Positions 17,369 through 26,685 of a stretch of DNA of 64,000 nt are shown here, piece by piece. The stretch comes from Massilia eurypsychrophila (GTDB lineage Bacteria; Pseudomonadota; Gammaproteobacteria; Burkholderiales; Burkholderiaceae_D). The stretch lies in assembly GCF_002760655.1 (NCBI RefSeq), contig NZ_PDOC01000019.1, positions 1-64,000 of the forward strand, given 5' to 3'. A program made the translations under genes and the position numbers. The notes under the pieces were generated by a model, which worked only from the letters and a program-made list of their open reading frames with translations, searched no databases and had not been told where the DNA came from. The stretch's first letter is position 1; every line of letters begins with the position of its first letter.

Positions 17369-17454
17369 GGGGTCAGTGCCGGCAAACGCACACGGCCTGA
17401 GCGCTACAGGCCTGCGCATCGATGAGGCCGTGTTCGATTGCCGGCACTGACCCC
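17369..17454. repeat. REPIN-like inverted repeat (copy 1)
   Basis: Arms GGGGTCAGTGCCGGCAA... (17369-17398) and ...TTGCCGGCACTGACCCC (17425-17454) are near-perfect reverse complements over 30 bases, with two mismatches. A second element with the same arm sequence lies at 29356-29445. A partial arm-like GGCGGGGTCAGAGTCA is also seen at 17347-17362. The rest of the 17332-17702 stretch holds a duplicated 35-base gene tail (17486-17520) and no supported gene. Confidence 0.8.
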
Positions 17455-17485
17455 GCCGTGGAGTGTCGGCACGGATCCGGCGATT

Positions 17486-17520
17486 GCAACGCCTGGCACG
17501 TGGCCGCCGGCCTCGCGCTG
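17486..17520 (+). repeat. Degenerate copy of the cysteine desulfurase gene tail
   Basis: Thirty-two of 35 bases match 17288-17322, which encodes the last residues of the upstream gene (NAWHVAGGLAL). The copy has no open context and lies just beyond the REPIN-like element. It looks like a partial tandem duplication split by, or made together with, the repeat. Confidence 0.65.
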
Positions 17521-17702
17521 GACCCGTATGCAGGTAGCTCGCACAGGCTGGCCATAGCGTACTGTACGCTGGCGCACAGTCGTTAACGGCGCCGTGCGGT
17601 ACCATGGAAGCAGCCGTTCGCTCATGCTTTCCCGCTTTGAACCGACCCGGTCGCAACCCGCTGTCTGGCGGATTGGCAGCTCACGCCTTTGCGAGGTCAC
17701 CG

Positions 17703-20700
17703 TTGAAACAAGAAAAAACTATCCTGTCGGAAACGCTTTACTCATGGCAAAACGCCATCCGTAACAACATCAGCGGCGCTGACGAGGACGACGAGCTGCC
17801 ACTGCGCTCGGAACTGTTCAGCGCTGCCCAGATGGCGGCCCACGGCAAGCACCTGGCTGCGCGCCACCAGCTGAGCAAGCGCGGCGGGCCGGACCGCCTG
17901 CTGGCGCGGCTGACCGAAAACGCCGAGGTCATTGCCGGCACCTGCGCCGAGCTCACCGCCGCCATCAAGGCCGGACGCCAGATCACCCCGGCCTCTGAAT
18001 GGCTGCTCGATAACTTCTACCTCATCGAAGAGCAGATCCGCACCGCGCGCCGCCACCTGCCGAAGAACTACAGCCGCGAGCTGCCGCGCCTGTCGAACGA
18101 CGAAGCGGGCGGCAATCCGCGCGTCTACCAGATCGCCCTCGAGATCATCTCGCACGGCGACGGCCGCGTCGATCCCGAGAGCCTGGCGCGCTTCGTCGAC
18201 GCCTACCAGGACAGCGCGCCGCTCAAGCTGGGCGAACTGTGGGCCATTCCGATCATGCTGCGCATCGCGCTGATCGAGAACCTGCGCCGGGTCGCCGCGC
18301 GCGTCTACGACAACCGCACCCAGCGCGACCGCGCCAACACCTGGGCCGACCAGATGAGCGAGACGGCCGAGAAGAACCCGAGCGACCTGATTTTGCTGGT
18401 GGCCGATATGGCGCGCTCCGGCCAGCCGATGTCCAGCGGCTTTGTCGCCGAACTGGCGCGCCGCCTGCAGGGACAAAGTTCGGCGCTGACCCTGGCGCTG
18501 CAATGGGTCACCACGCGGCTGGCCGACATGGGACTGACCATCGAACAGCAGATCCAGTCCGAGATTCAGCAGCAGGCCGCCGACCAGGTCAGCATCAGCA
18601 ACAGCATCGGCAGCCTGCGCTTCCTCGGCACGATGGACTGGCGCGAATTCGTCGAAACCATGAGCGCGGTCGAACAGACCTTGCGCTGTGATCCGGCCGA
18701 CACCTACGGCAAGATGGACTTCGCCACGCGCGACAACTACCGCCACATCATCGAGCAGCTGGCCAAGCGCTGCAGCTTCACCGAACTGCAGGTCGCCGAA
18801 CAGGCGCTCGAACTGGCGCAGGCCAACCGCGCGCCGGCCCAGGGTGGGCTCGACATGCGCACCCGCCACATCGGCTACTACCTGGTCGGCTCCGGCCTGC
18901 CGGCGCTGGAAAAACGCCTGCAGGTGCGCGCCGCGCCCGGCGCCGCCCTCGCCACCGTCGGCCGCGCCGCGCCGCTGGCCGTCTACCTCGGCGCCATTCT
19001 GCTGTTTACCGCGCTGTTTACCGCCACCGTCACCCTGACCGCCTGGCGCGGCGGCCTCGAAGGCGTGCTGCTGGTGCTGCTGGCGGTGATGGCGGCGATC
19101 GGCTCGAGCCAGCTGGCGCTGGCGCTGGTGAACTTCATGGCCACCCAGCTGACGCACCCGCACCCGCTGCCGCGCATGGACTTCAAGGACGGCATTCCGG
19201 ACGATGCGCGCGCCATGGTGGTGGTGCCGACCCTGATCTACAGCGCCGACAACGTCGCCGCGCTGTGCGAGGCGCTGGAAGTGCGCTACCTGGCCAACCG
19301 CGATCCTGGCCTGCGCTTTTGCCTGCTGACCGACTTCGCCGACGCCCCCGCCGAGGTGATGCCGGAAGACGCCGAACTGGTGGCGCTGGCCGGCGCCGCC
19401 ATCGCCCAGCTCAACGCCAAGTACCACGACCCGGAGAGCCCGAGCCCGGTCGGCGTGCCAATGCTCGACGGCGTGCCCGACATCGACATGCAGCCGGCGC
19501 CGTTCCTGCTGCTGCACCGCCCGCGTGTCTGGAGCGAGGGCGAACGGGCCTGGATCGGCCATGAACGCAAGCGCGGCAAGCTGGCCGACCTCAACGCCTT
19601 CCTGCGCGGCGGCGCGCGCGACAGGTTCTCCGCCGTGGTGGGCGACACCGACGGCCTGCTCAATATCCGCTACGTCATCACGCTCGACACCGACACCCAG
19701 CTGCCGCGCGATTCGGCACGCCAGTTCGTCGCCACCATGGCGCACCCGCTGAACCAGCCCAAGCTCGACGCTTCCGGACGGCGCGTCATCGAAGGCTACG
19801 GCATCCTGCAGCCGCGCGTGACGGCCTCGCTGCCGAGCGAGAACTCGTCGCGCTACGAGCGCCTGTGCGGCGGCGAAGCCGGCATCGACCCTTACACCCG
19901 CACCGTTTCCGACGTCTATCAGGACGTGTTCTACGAAGGCTCCTTCATCGGCAAGGGGATCTACGATGTCGACACCTTCGAACGCCTGCTCGGCGACCGG
20001 CTGCCCGACAACCAGATCCTCAGCCACGACCTGCTGGAAGGCTGCTACCTGCGCGCCGGCCTGCTGTCGGACGCCCAGCTCTACGAGACCTACCCGCCGC
20101 GCTACAGCGACGACGTCAGCCGCCGCCACCGCTGGATCCGCGGCGACTGGCAGCTGGCCGGCTGGCTGCTGCCGCGGGTGCCTGGCTTTAACGGCAAGCG
20201 CGAGCCGAACCCGCTGTCGGCGCTGTCGCGCTGGAAGCTGTTCGACAACCTGCGCCGTTCGCTGGTGGCGCCGGTCCTGACCGTGCTGCTGCTGCTGTGC
20301 TGGGCGATGCTGCCGTCGCCGTGGTTCTGGAGCGCCGCCATCCTGGCGGTGATCTTCCTGCCGACGTTCGTCAACGCGCTGTTTGGCCTGATCGAAAAAC
20401 CGCACGACATGGACTGGGGCCAGCACATGGCCGGCGGCTTGTCGAGCCTGCGCGTCATGTTCGCCCACGCCGTGCTGCAGACGGCCTTCCTGCCGTACGA
20501 AGCCTGGTTCAGCCTCGACGCCATCGTGCGCACCGGCTGGCGCATGCTCGCCTCGCACCGCCGCCTGCTCGAATGGCGCCCGTCGAACCTGGCGCGCTCG
20601 TCGACCGACATGGAAACGAACTGGAAGCGCATGTGGTTCTCGCCGGCGCTGGCCGTCGGCGGCGCGCTGATGCTGTCGTACTTCAACCCGGGCGCGCTGT

Positions 20701-23700
20701 TTGCCGCCGCGCCGGTGCTGCTGCTGTGGTTCATGGCGCCGGTCATCGCCTGGTGGATCAGCCTGCCGACCGAGCGCGACGCGGCCGAACTGTCGGCCCA
20801 GCAGACGCTGTTCCTGCACACCCTCGGCCGCAAGACCTGGGGCTTCTTCGAAGACTTCGTCGGCGCCGAGGACAACTGGCTGCCGCCCGATAACATGCAG
20901 GAGCATCCGGCCTGGGTAGTGGCGCACCGCACCTCGCCGACCAACATCGGCATGTCGCTGCTGGCCAACCTGACCGCCTGGGACTTTGGCTTCGCCACGC
21001 TCGACCAGGTGCTCTCGCGCACCGGCGCCACCTTTGCCACCATGGCGCGCATGGAACGCCATCACGGCCACTTCTACAACTGGTACGACACCCTGACGCT
21101 CGCGCCGCTGCAGCCGATGTACGTGTCGGCGGTCGACAGCGGCAACCTGGCCGGCCACCTGCTGACCCTGGCCCCGGGCCTGAGCGCGCTGGCCGACCAG
21201 CCGATATCGAGTGCGCAGACGCTGCACGGCATCGCCATCACGCTCGAAGTGGTCGACCAGTACGCCGGCGGCGCCAGCCCTGAAGCGGTGGCGGCGATCG
21301 CCACCATGCGCAGCCTGCTGGCCGAGCGCATGCGCGAAGCGCGCACCTTGCCGGGCCTGGCCGACGCGCTGGCGCAGCTGTCGAAAGCGGCCGACGCGCT
21401 GCTCGAAGCGGCCGCCGTCGGCGAACCGCTGCTGCAGTCGTGGACCGAAAAGCTCGCCGAGCAGTGCCGCAGCGCGCATGCCGAACTGCTGGAACTGGCG
21501 CCGTGGATGCGCTCGGCGCAGGAATACGTCGTCGACTCCAGCCTGACCCGCATTCCGACCTTGCGCGAGCTGGCCGCGTTTGCCCTCGTCGGCAGCCCGG
21601 GCAGCGACCTGGCGCCGGCCGAGCGCGCGCGCCAGCACACGCTCACGCAGCTGGTGGCCGAAGGCGCCGCCGCGGCGCAGCGCCGCCTGCTGCAGATCGC
21701 CGACCTGGCCGAGCAGTCGCGCCAGTTCGCCGACATGGACTTCGGCTTCCTCTACAACACCACCACCAACCTGCTGGCGATCGGCTACAACGTCACCGAC
21801 CGCCGGCTCGACGCCAGCTACTACGACCTGCTCGCTTCCGAAGTGCGCCTTGCCAGTTTCGTCGGCATCGCCCAGGGCCAGTTCCCGCAGGAGCACTGGT
21901 TCGCGCTGGGCCGCCAGCTGTGCATCGTCGGCGGCGAACAGCTGCTGCTTTCGTGGAGCGGCTCGATGTTCGAGTACCTGATGCCGCTGCTGGTCATGCC
22001 GACCTACCAGAACACGCTGCTCGACCAGACCTACAAGGCCATCATCAAGGCGCAGGTCGACTACTCGAAGCAGCGCGGGGTGCCGTGGGGGATTTCCGAG
22101 TCCGGCTACAACACCGTCGACGCCAACCTCAATTACCAGTACCGCGCGTTCGGCGTGCCGGGTACCGGCATGAAGCGCGGCCTGGCCGACGACCTGGTCA
22201 TCGCGCCGTACGCCACCATGATGGGCCTGATGGTCGACGCCGAAGCCGCGTGCGAGAACCTCGAACGCATGGCCGGCCTCGGCTTCATGGGCAAGTACGG
22301 CTTCTACGAAGCGATCGATTACACCACCGCGCGCCTGCCGCGCGGCCAGGAGTTCGCCGTCGTGCGCTCGTTCATGGCGCACCACCAGGGCATGGGCTTC
22401 CTGTCGCTGTCGTACCTGCTGCACGACCGCCCGATGCAGCGCCGCTTCGAATCCGATCCGCTGTTCCAGGCCACCATGCTGGTGCTGCAGGAGCGCGTGC
22501 CGAAATCGTCCGCCTTCCATTCGCACACGGCCGACCTGGCCGCGATGCGCTCGCCGGTGGCCGAAACGGCGATGCCGATGCGGATCATCACGTCCGCCTC
22601 GACCGCGCAGCCGGAAGTGCAGCTGCTGTCGAATGGCCGTTACCACGTGATGATCACCGCCGCCGGCGGCAGCTACAGCCGCTGGAAGGACCTGGCCGTG
22701 ACGCGCTGGCGCGAAGACGCCACCGCCGACAACTGGGGCAATTTCTGCTACGTGCGCGACGTCGACAGCGGCCAGTTCTGGTCAACCACGTTCCAGCCGA
22801 CGCTAATCGAGCCGAAGAAGTACGAAGTGATCTTCTCGGAAGGGCGCGCCGAATTCCGCCGCCACGACCGCGGCCTTGACCTGTACACCGAGATCGTCGT
22901 CTCGCCCGAGGACGACATCGAGATGCGGCGCACCCGCATCACCAACAAGTCGCAGGTGGTGCGCACGATCGAGTTCACCAGCTACGCCGAAGTGGTGATG
23001 GCGCCGGCCGCGGCCGACGCCGCCCACCCGGCATTCTCGAAACTGTTCGTGCAGACCGAAATCCTGCGCAACGAGAACGCCATCCTGTGCACCCGCCGGC
23101 CGCGCGCCAAGGACGAGCATTCGCCGTGGATGCTGAACCTGATGACGGTGCACGACGGCGTGCTGCTCGACGCAAGTTTCGAAACCAGCCGCGCCGACTT
23201 CATCGGCCGCGCCAACAGCACCGTCGCGCCGCGCGCGCTGCTCGAGCCGCAGGCCCTGGGCGGCGGCGAAGGCTCGGTGCTCGATCCGGTGGTGGCGATC
23301 CGCTACAAGCTGACCTTGCAGCCCGACCAGGTGGTGGTGCTCGATGTCGTCACCGGCATGACCGAGACGCGCGAAGCGGCGCTGCACCTGATCGACAAGT
23401 ACCAGGACCGCCATCTGGCCGATCGCGTGTTCGAACTGGCGTGGACCCACAGCCAGGTGATATTGCGCCAGCTGAACGCCACCGAATCGGACGCGCAGCT
23501 CTACAGCCGCCTGGCCAGCTCGATCATCTACCCGAACGCGGCGATGCGCGCCGACGCCTCGATCCTGATCCGCAACCACCGCGGCCAGTCCGGCCTGTGG
23601 GCGTACGCCATTTCGGGCGACCTGCCGATCGTGCTGATGCAGATCAAGGACCCGGCCAACATCGACCTGGCGCGCCAGATGGTGCAGGCGCACGCCTACT

Positions 23701-26459
23701 GGCGCCTGAAGGGGCTGGTCGTCGACCTGGTCATCTGGTACGAGGACAACTCCGGCTACCGCCAGGCGCTGCACGACCAGATCATGGGGCTGATCGCCTC
23801 CGGCATCGACGCCCAGGCGATCGACCGCCCGGGCGGCATCTTCGTGCGCCTGCTCGACCAGATCTCCAACGAAGACCGCGTGCTGATGCAGTCGGTGGCG
23901 CGCGCCATCGTCAGCGATGCGCGCGGCAGTCTGGCCGACCAGATCAAGCGCGCCACTCCGGTGCAGCCGAAGCTGCCGCTGGCGGTGTTCGAAGCGCGTC
24001 CGGAAGCGTACCAGCTGCAAGGCGATGTGGCGGTCTCCCGCGCGCCCGACCTGATCCTCGACAACGGCATCGGCGGCTTCTCCGCCGACGGCCGCGAATA
24101 CGTGATCCGCACCGATGCCGGCAGCCGCACGCCGGCGCCGTGGGTCAACGTGCTGGCCAATCCGAGCTTCGGCTCGGTGGTGTCGGAAAGCGGCCAGGCC
24201 TACACCTGGAGCGAGAACGCCCACGAATTCCGCCTCACGCCATGGGACAACGATCCCGTGTCCGACCGCGGCGGAGAGGCGTTCTACATCCGCGACGAGG
24301 CCACCGGCCGCTTCTGGTCGCCGACCGCGCTGCCGGTGCGCGCCGAAGGCGAATACCTTACCCGCCACGGCTTCGGCTACAGCGTGTTCGAGCATGACGA
24401 GCAGGCCATCCACAGCGAACTGACCACCTTCGTCGCGCTCGATGCGCCGATCAAGTACTCGGTCGTCAAACTGCGCAACGACAGCACCGTGCCGCGCAAG
24501 CTGTCGGTCACCGGTTACGTCGAATGGGTGCTGGGCGACCTGCGCTCGAAGTCGACGATGCACGTGGTGACCGAGATCGATGCGCTCACCGGCGGCCTGT
24601 TTGCGCGCAACGCCTACAACACCGAGTTCAGCGGGCGCGTCGGCTTCTTCCAGGTCGAGGCGCAGAACAAGACCATGACGGCAGACCGCAACGAATTCAT
24701 CGGCCGCAACCGCAACCTGGCCAACCCCGCGGCGATGGGCCGCGCGCGCCTGTCCGGCAAGGTCGGTGCCGGCCTCGATCCGTGCGCCGCGATCCAGGTG
24801 ATGATCGAACTGCAGCCCGGCCAGGAACGCGAGCTCGTGTTCATGCTCGGCGTCGGCGGGCGCCGCAACGCCGACGCCGCCGGCATGGTGCAGCGCTACA
24901 ACGGCAGCGCCGCTGCCGCCGCCGCGCTAGAGATGGTGCGCGAGCACTGGAACACCACCCTCGGCGCGGTGCAGATCGAAACGCCCGAGCCGATGGTCGA
25001 CGTCATCGCCAACGGCTGGCTGATGTACCAGACCATCGCCTGCCGCATGTGGGCGCGCAGCGGCTATTACCAGTCCGGCGGCGCGTTCGGTTTCCGCGAC
25101 CAGCTGCAGGACGCGATGGCGATGATCCACACCCAGCCGCAGATCCTGCGCGAGCACCTGCTGCTGTGCGCGGCCCACCAGTTCGTCGAGGGCGACGTCC
25201 AGCACTGGTGGCATCCGCCATCGGACCGCGGCGTGCGCACCCACTGTTCGGACGACTACCTGTGGCTGCCGCTGGCGACGCATCGTTATGTCATCGGCAC
25301 GGGCGATGCGAGCGTGCTGACCGAGCCGGCGCCGTTCCTCGAGGGGCGCATGCTGGCGCCGGAAGAGGAGTCGTATTACGACATGCCAGGTCACTCGCAC
25401 CAGAACGCGGACCTGTATGAGCACTGCGTGCGCGCCATCAAGCGCGGCCTGCGCTTCGGCGAACATGGCCTGCCGCTGATCGGCACCTGCGACTGGAACG
25501 ACGGCATGGACCGCGTCGGCAACGAAGGCAAGGGCGAGAGCGTGTGGCTGGCCTGGTTCCTGTACGACGTGCTGACCAAGTTCGCTGAAGTGGCGGTGCT
25601 GCACGACGATCCGGCCTTTGCCGACAGCTGCCACAACGAAGCGAAGCAGCTGGCGCTCAACGTCGAGGCGCACGCGTGGGACGGCAAGTGGTACCGCCGC
25701 GCCTACTTCGACGACGGCACCCCGCTCGGTTCGTCAACCAACGACGAATGCCAGATCGATTCGATCTCGCAAAGCTGGGGCGTGCTGTCGGGCGCGGCCA
25801 ATCCGGAGCGCGTCGCCAGCGCGATGGCGGCGGTCGACCAACGCCTGGTGCGGCGCGACTTCGGCCTGGTGCAGCTGCTCGATCCGCCGTTCGACAAGGG
25901 CGTGCTCAATCCCGGCTACATCCGCGGCTACGTGCCGGGGGTGCGCGAGAACGGCGGCCAGTACACGCACGCCGCGATCTGGACCGCGATGGCGTTTGCC
26001 CGCATGGGCGACAGCGCCAAGGCGTGGGAGCTGCTGCGCATGATCAATCCGGTCGAGCATGGCAGCACGGCGCAAGCGGCGGCGCTGTACAAGGTCGAGC
26101 CGTACGTGGTGGCCGCCGACGTGTATGCGGTGTCGCCGCACATCGGCCGCGGCGGCTGGAGCTGGTACACCGGTTCGTCGGGCTGGATGTATCGCCTGAT
26201 CGTCGAATCGCTGCTCGGCCTGAACCTGGCCGGCGACCGGCTGACGATCGCGCCGCACCTGCCCGATACCTGGGACACGTTCAGGATGCAGTACCGTTAT
26301 CGCACGGCGAACTACGCGATCACGGTCATTGCCGGCGCCAGCGCGGCGCTCAGCGTCGACGGCGTGGCGCAGCAGGGCAACGCCGTCACGCTGGTCGACG
26401 ATGGCCGCGACCACGTGGTGCAACTGACGGTGGCGCGGCCGGTGATCGTCGCCCACTAG
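17703..26459 (+). CDS. ndvB: Cyclic beta-1,2-glucan synthase-type protein (GT84 plus GH94)
   Basis: A giant inner-membrane protein of about 2918 residues, the usual size of NdvB/ChvB. Order of parts: N-terminal cytoplasmic region (1-400); hydrophobic spans (about 420-490); a GT84 glycosyltransferase domain with DTDTQLPRD near residue 662 and RRHRWIRGDWQL; further membrane spans (about 855-1050); a glycoamylase-like domain (MDFGFLYNTTTNLLAIGYN to FMAHHQGMGFLSL, about 1350-1600); two GH94 N-terminal-type beta domains; and a C-terminal GH94 catalytic domain with GTCDWNDGMDRVG (likely acid Asp near residue 2600). Such enzymes elongate, cyclise and trim periplasmic beta-1,2-glucans used in osmoadaptation and host contact. 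A TTG at 17703 with GAGGT upstream is the preferred start; an ATG at 17604 would add 33 unconserved residues. It is monocistronic and ends in a strong terminator. Confidence 0.92.
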   Translation: MKQEKTILSETLYSWQNAIRNNISGADEDDELPLRSELFSAAQMAAHGKHLAARHQLSKRGGPDRLLARLTENAEVIAGTCAELTAAIKAGRQITPASEWLLDNFYLIEEQIRTARRHLPKNYSRELPRLSNDEAGGNPRVYQIALEIISHGDGRVDPESLARFVDAYQDSAPLKLGELWAIPIMLRIALIENLRRVAARVYDNRTQRDRANTWADQMSETAEKNPSDLILLVADMARSGQPMSSGFVAELARRLQGQSSALTLALQWVTTRLADMGLTIEQQIQSEIQQQAADQVSISNSIGSLRFLGTMDWREFVETMSAVEQTLRCDPADTYGKMDFATRDNYRHIIEQLAKRCSFTELQVAEQALELAQANRAPAQGGLDMRTRHIGYYLVGSGLPALEKRLQVRAAPGAALATVGRAAPLAVYLGAILLFTALFTATVTLTAWRGGLEGVLLVLLAVMAAIGSSQLALALVNFMATQLTHPHPLPRMDFKDGIPDDARAMVVVPTLIYSADNVAALCEALEVRYLANRDPGLRFCLLTDFADAPAEVMPEDAELVALAGAAIAQLNAKYHDPESPSPVGVPMLDGVPDIDMQPAPFLLLHRPRVWSEGERAWIGHERKRGKLADLNAFLRGGARDRFSAVVGDTDGLLNIRYVITLDTDTQLPRDSARQFVATMAHPLNQPKLDASGRRVIEGYGILQPRVTASLPSENSSRYERLCGGEAGIDPYTRTVSDVYQDVFYEGSFIGKGIYDVDTFERLLGDRLPDNQILSHDLLEGCYLRAGLLSDAQLYETYPPRYSDDVSRRHRWIRGDWQLAGWLLPRVPGFNGKREPNPLSALSRWKLFDNLRRSLVAPVLTVLLLLCWAMLPSPWFWSAAILAVIFLPTFVNALFGLIEKPHDMDWGQHMAGGLSSLRVMFAHAVLQTAFLPYEAWFSLDAIVRTGWRMLASHRRLLEWRPSNLARSSTDMETNWKRMWFSPALAVGGALMLSYFNPGALFAAAPVLLLWFMAPVIAWWISLPTERDAAELSAQQTLFLHTLGRKTWGFFEDFVGAEDNWLPPDNMQEHPAWVVAHRTSPTNIGMSLLANLTAWDFGFATLDQVLSRTGATFATMARMERHHGHFYNWYDTLTLAPLQPMYVSAVDSGNLAGHLLTLAPGLSALADQPISSAQTLHGIAITLEVVDQYAGGASPEAVAAIATMRSLLAERMREARTLPGLADALAQLSKAADALLEAAAVGEPLLQSWTEKLAEQCRSAHAELLELAPWMRSAQEYVVDSSLTRIPTLRELAAFALVGSPGSDLAPAERARQHTLTQLVAEGAAAAQRRLLQIADLAEQSRQFADMDFGFLYNTTTNLLAIGYNVTDRRLDASYYDLLASEVRLASFVGIAQGQFPQEHWFALGRQLCIVGGEQLLLSWSGSMFEYLMPLLVMPTYQNTLLDQTYKAIIKAQVDYSKQRGVPWGISESGYNTVDANLNYQYRAFGVPGTGMKRGLADDLVIAPYATMMGLMVDAEAACENLERMAGLGFMGKYGFYEAIDYTTARLPRGQEFAVVRSFMAHHQGMGFLSLSYLLHDRPMQRRFESDPLFQATMLVLQERVPKSSAFHSHTADLAAMRSPVAETAMPMRIITSASTAQPEVQLLSNGRYHVMITAAGGSYSRWKDLAVTRWREDATADNWGNFCYVRDVDSGQFWSTTFQPTLIEPKKYEVIFSEGRAEFRRHDRGLDLYTEIVVSPEDDIEMRRTRITNKSQVVRTIEFTSYAEVVMAPAAADAAHPAFSKLFVQTEILRNENAILCTRRPRAKDEHSPWMLNLMTVHDGVLLDASFETSRADFIGRANSTVAPRALLEPQALGGGEGSVLDPVVAIRYKLTLQPDQVVVLDVVTGMTETREAALHLIDKYQDRHLADRVFELAWTHSQVILRQLNATESDAQLYSRLASSIIYPNAAMRADASILIRNHRGQSGLWAYAISGDLPIVLMQIKDPANIDLARQMVQAHAYWRLKGLVVDLVIWYEDNSGYRQALHDQIMGLIASGIDAQAIDRPGGIFVRLLDQISNEDRVLMQSVARAIVSDARGSLADQIKRATPVQPKLPLAVFEARPEAYQLQGDVAVSRAPDLILDNGIGGFSADGREYVIRTDAGSRTPAPWVNVLANPSFGSVVSESGQAYTWSENAHEFRLTPWDNDPVSDRGGEAFYIRDEATGRFWSPTALPVRAEGEYLTRHGFGYSVFEHDEQAIHSELTTFVALDAPIKYSVVKLRNDSTVPRKLSVTGYVEWVLGDLRSKSTMHVVTEIDALTGGLFARNAYNTEFSGRVGFFQVEAQNKTMTADRNEFIGRNRNLANPAAMGRARLSGKVGAGLDPCAAIQVMIELQPGQERELVFMLGVGGRRNADAAGMVQRYNGSAAAAAALEMVREHWNTTLGAVQIETPEPMVDVIANGWLMYQTIACRMWARSGYYQSGGAFGFRDQLQDAMAMIHTQPQILREHLLLCAAHQFVEGDVQHWWHPPSDRGVRTHCSDDYLWLPLATHRYVIGTGDASVLTEPAPFLEGRMLAPEEESYYDMPGHSHQNADLYEHCVRAIKRGLRFGEHGLPLIGTCDWNDGMDRVGNEGKGESVWLAWFLYDVLTKFAEVAVLHDDPAFADSCHNEAKQLALNVEAHAWDGKWYRRAYFDDGTPLGSSTNDECQIDSISQSWGVLSGAANPERVASAMAAVDQRLVRRDFGLVQLLDPPFDKGVLNPGYIRGYVPGVRENGGQYTHAAIWTAMAFARMGDSAKAWELLRMINPVEHGSTAQAAALYKVEPYVVAADVYAVSPHIGRGGWSWYTGSSGWMYRLIVESLLGLNLAGDRLTIAPHLPDTWDTFRMQYRYRTANYAITVIAGASAALSVDGVAQQGNAVTLVDDGRDHVVQLTVARPVIVAH

Positions 26460-26464
26460 AGACA

Positions 26465-26490
26465 AGGACGCCGGAGCCTATCCCGGCGTC
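26465..26490 (+). terminator. Hairpin after the glucan synthase gene
   Basis: GGACGCCGG and CCCGGCGTC (26466-26490) form a GC stem with loop AGCCTAT. It directly precedes the stronger T-tailed hairpin at 26511-26538. Confidence 0.55.
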
Positions 26491-26510
26491 ACCGTTGTCA
26501 AAACCGAATA

Positions 26511-26538
26511 CCGGTGTCAGACCTGACACCGGTTTTTT
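26511..26538 (+). terminator. Rho-independent terminator with GTGTCAG palindrome
   Basis: CCGGTGTCAG (26511-26520), a 2-base spacer AC, CTGACACCGG (26523-26532), then TTTTTT (26533-26538). The stem is perfect and T-tailed. The same GTGTCAG/CTGACAC core forms the inverted repeat at 12099-12163, suggesting a dispersed terminator family. Confidence 0.9.
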
Positions 26539-26685
26539 ATTGGGCCGAGGAAACCCATCCTGGTCAGCTGTTAACCGATGTCAATTAAGTACTAAACGCA
26601 ACACCAGCTTGTATTCCTTGCATCAACTTGTCGATAGGCCAAGTTGCGATCATTGCACTATCGATCGGTTTCAAGTGAGGACAAG

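Noticed and set aside
17742-22646. A very long open frame (over 1600 codons) on the minus strand opposite the glucan synthase gene
   Set aside because: It is a codon-composition shadow in high-GC DNA: it is Arg/Ala/His rich with no recognisable motif, no start context, and lies fully inside a well-supported gene.
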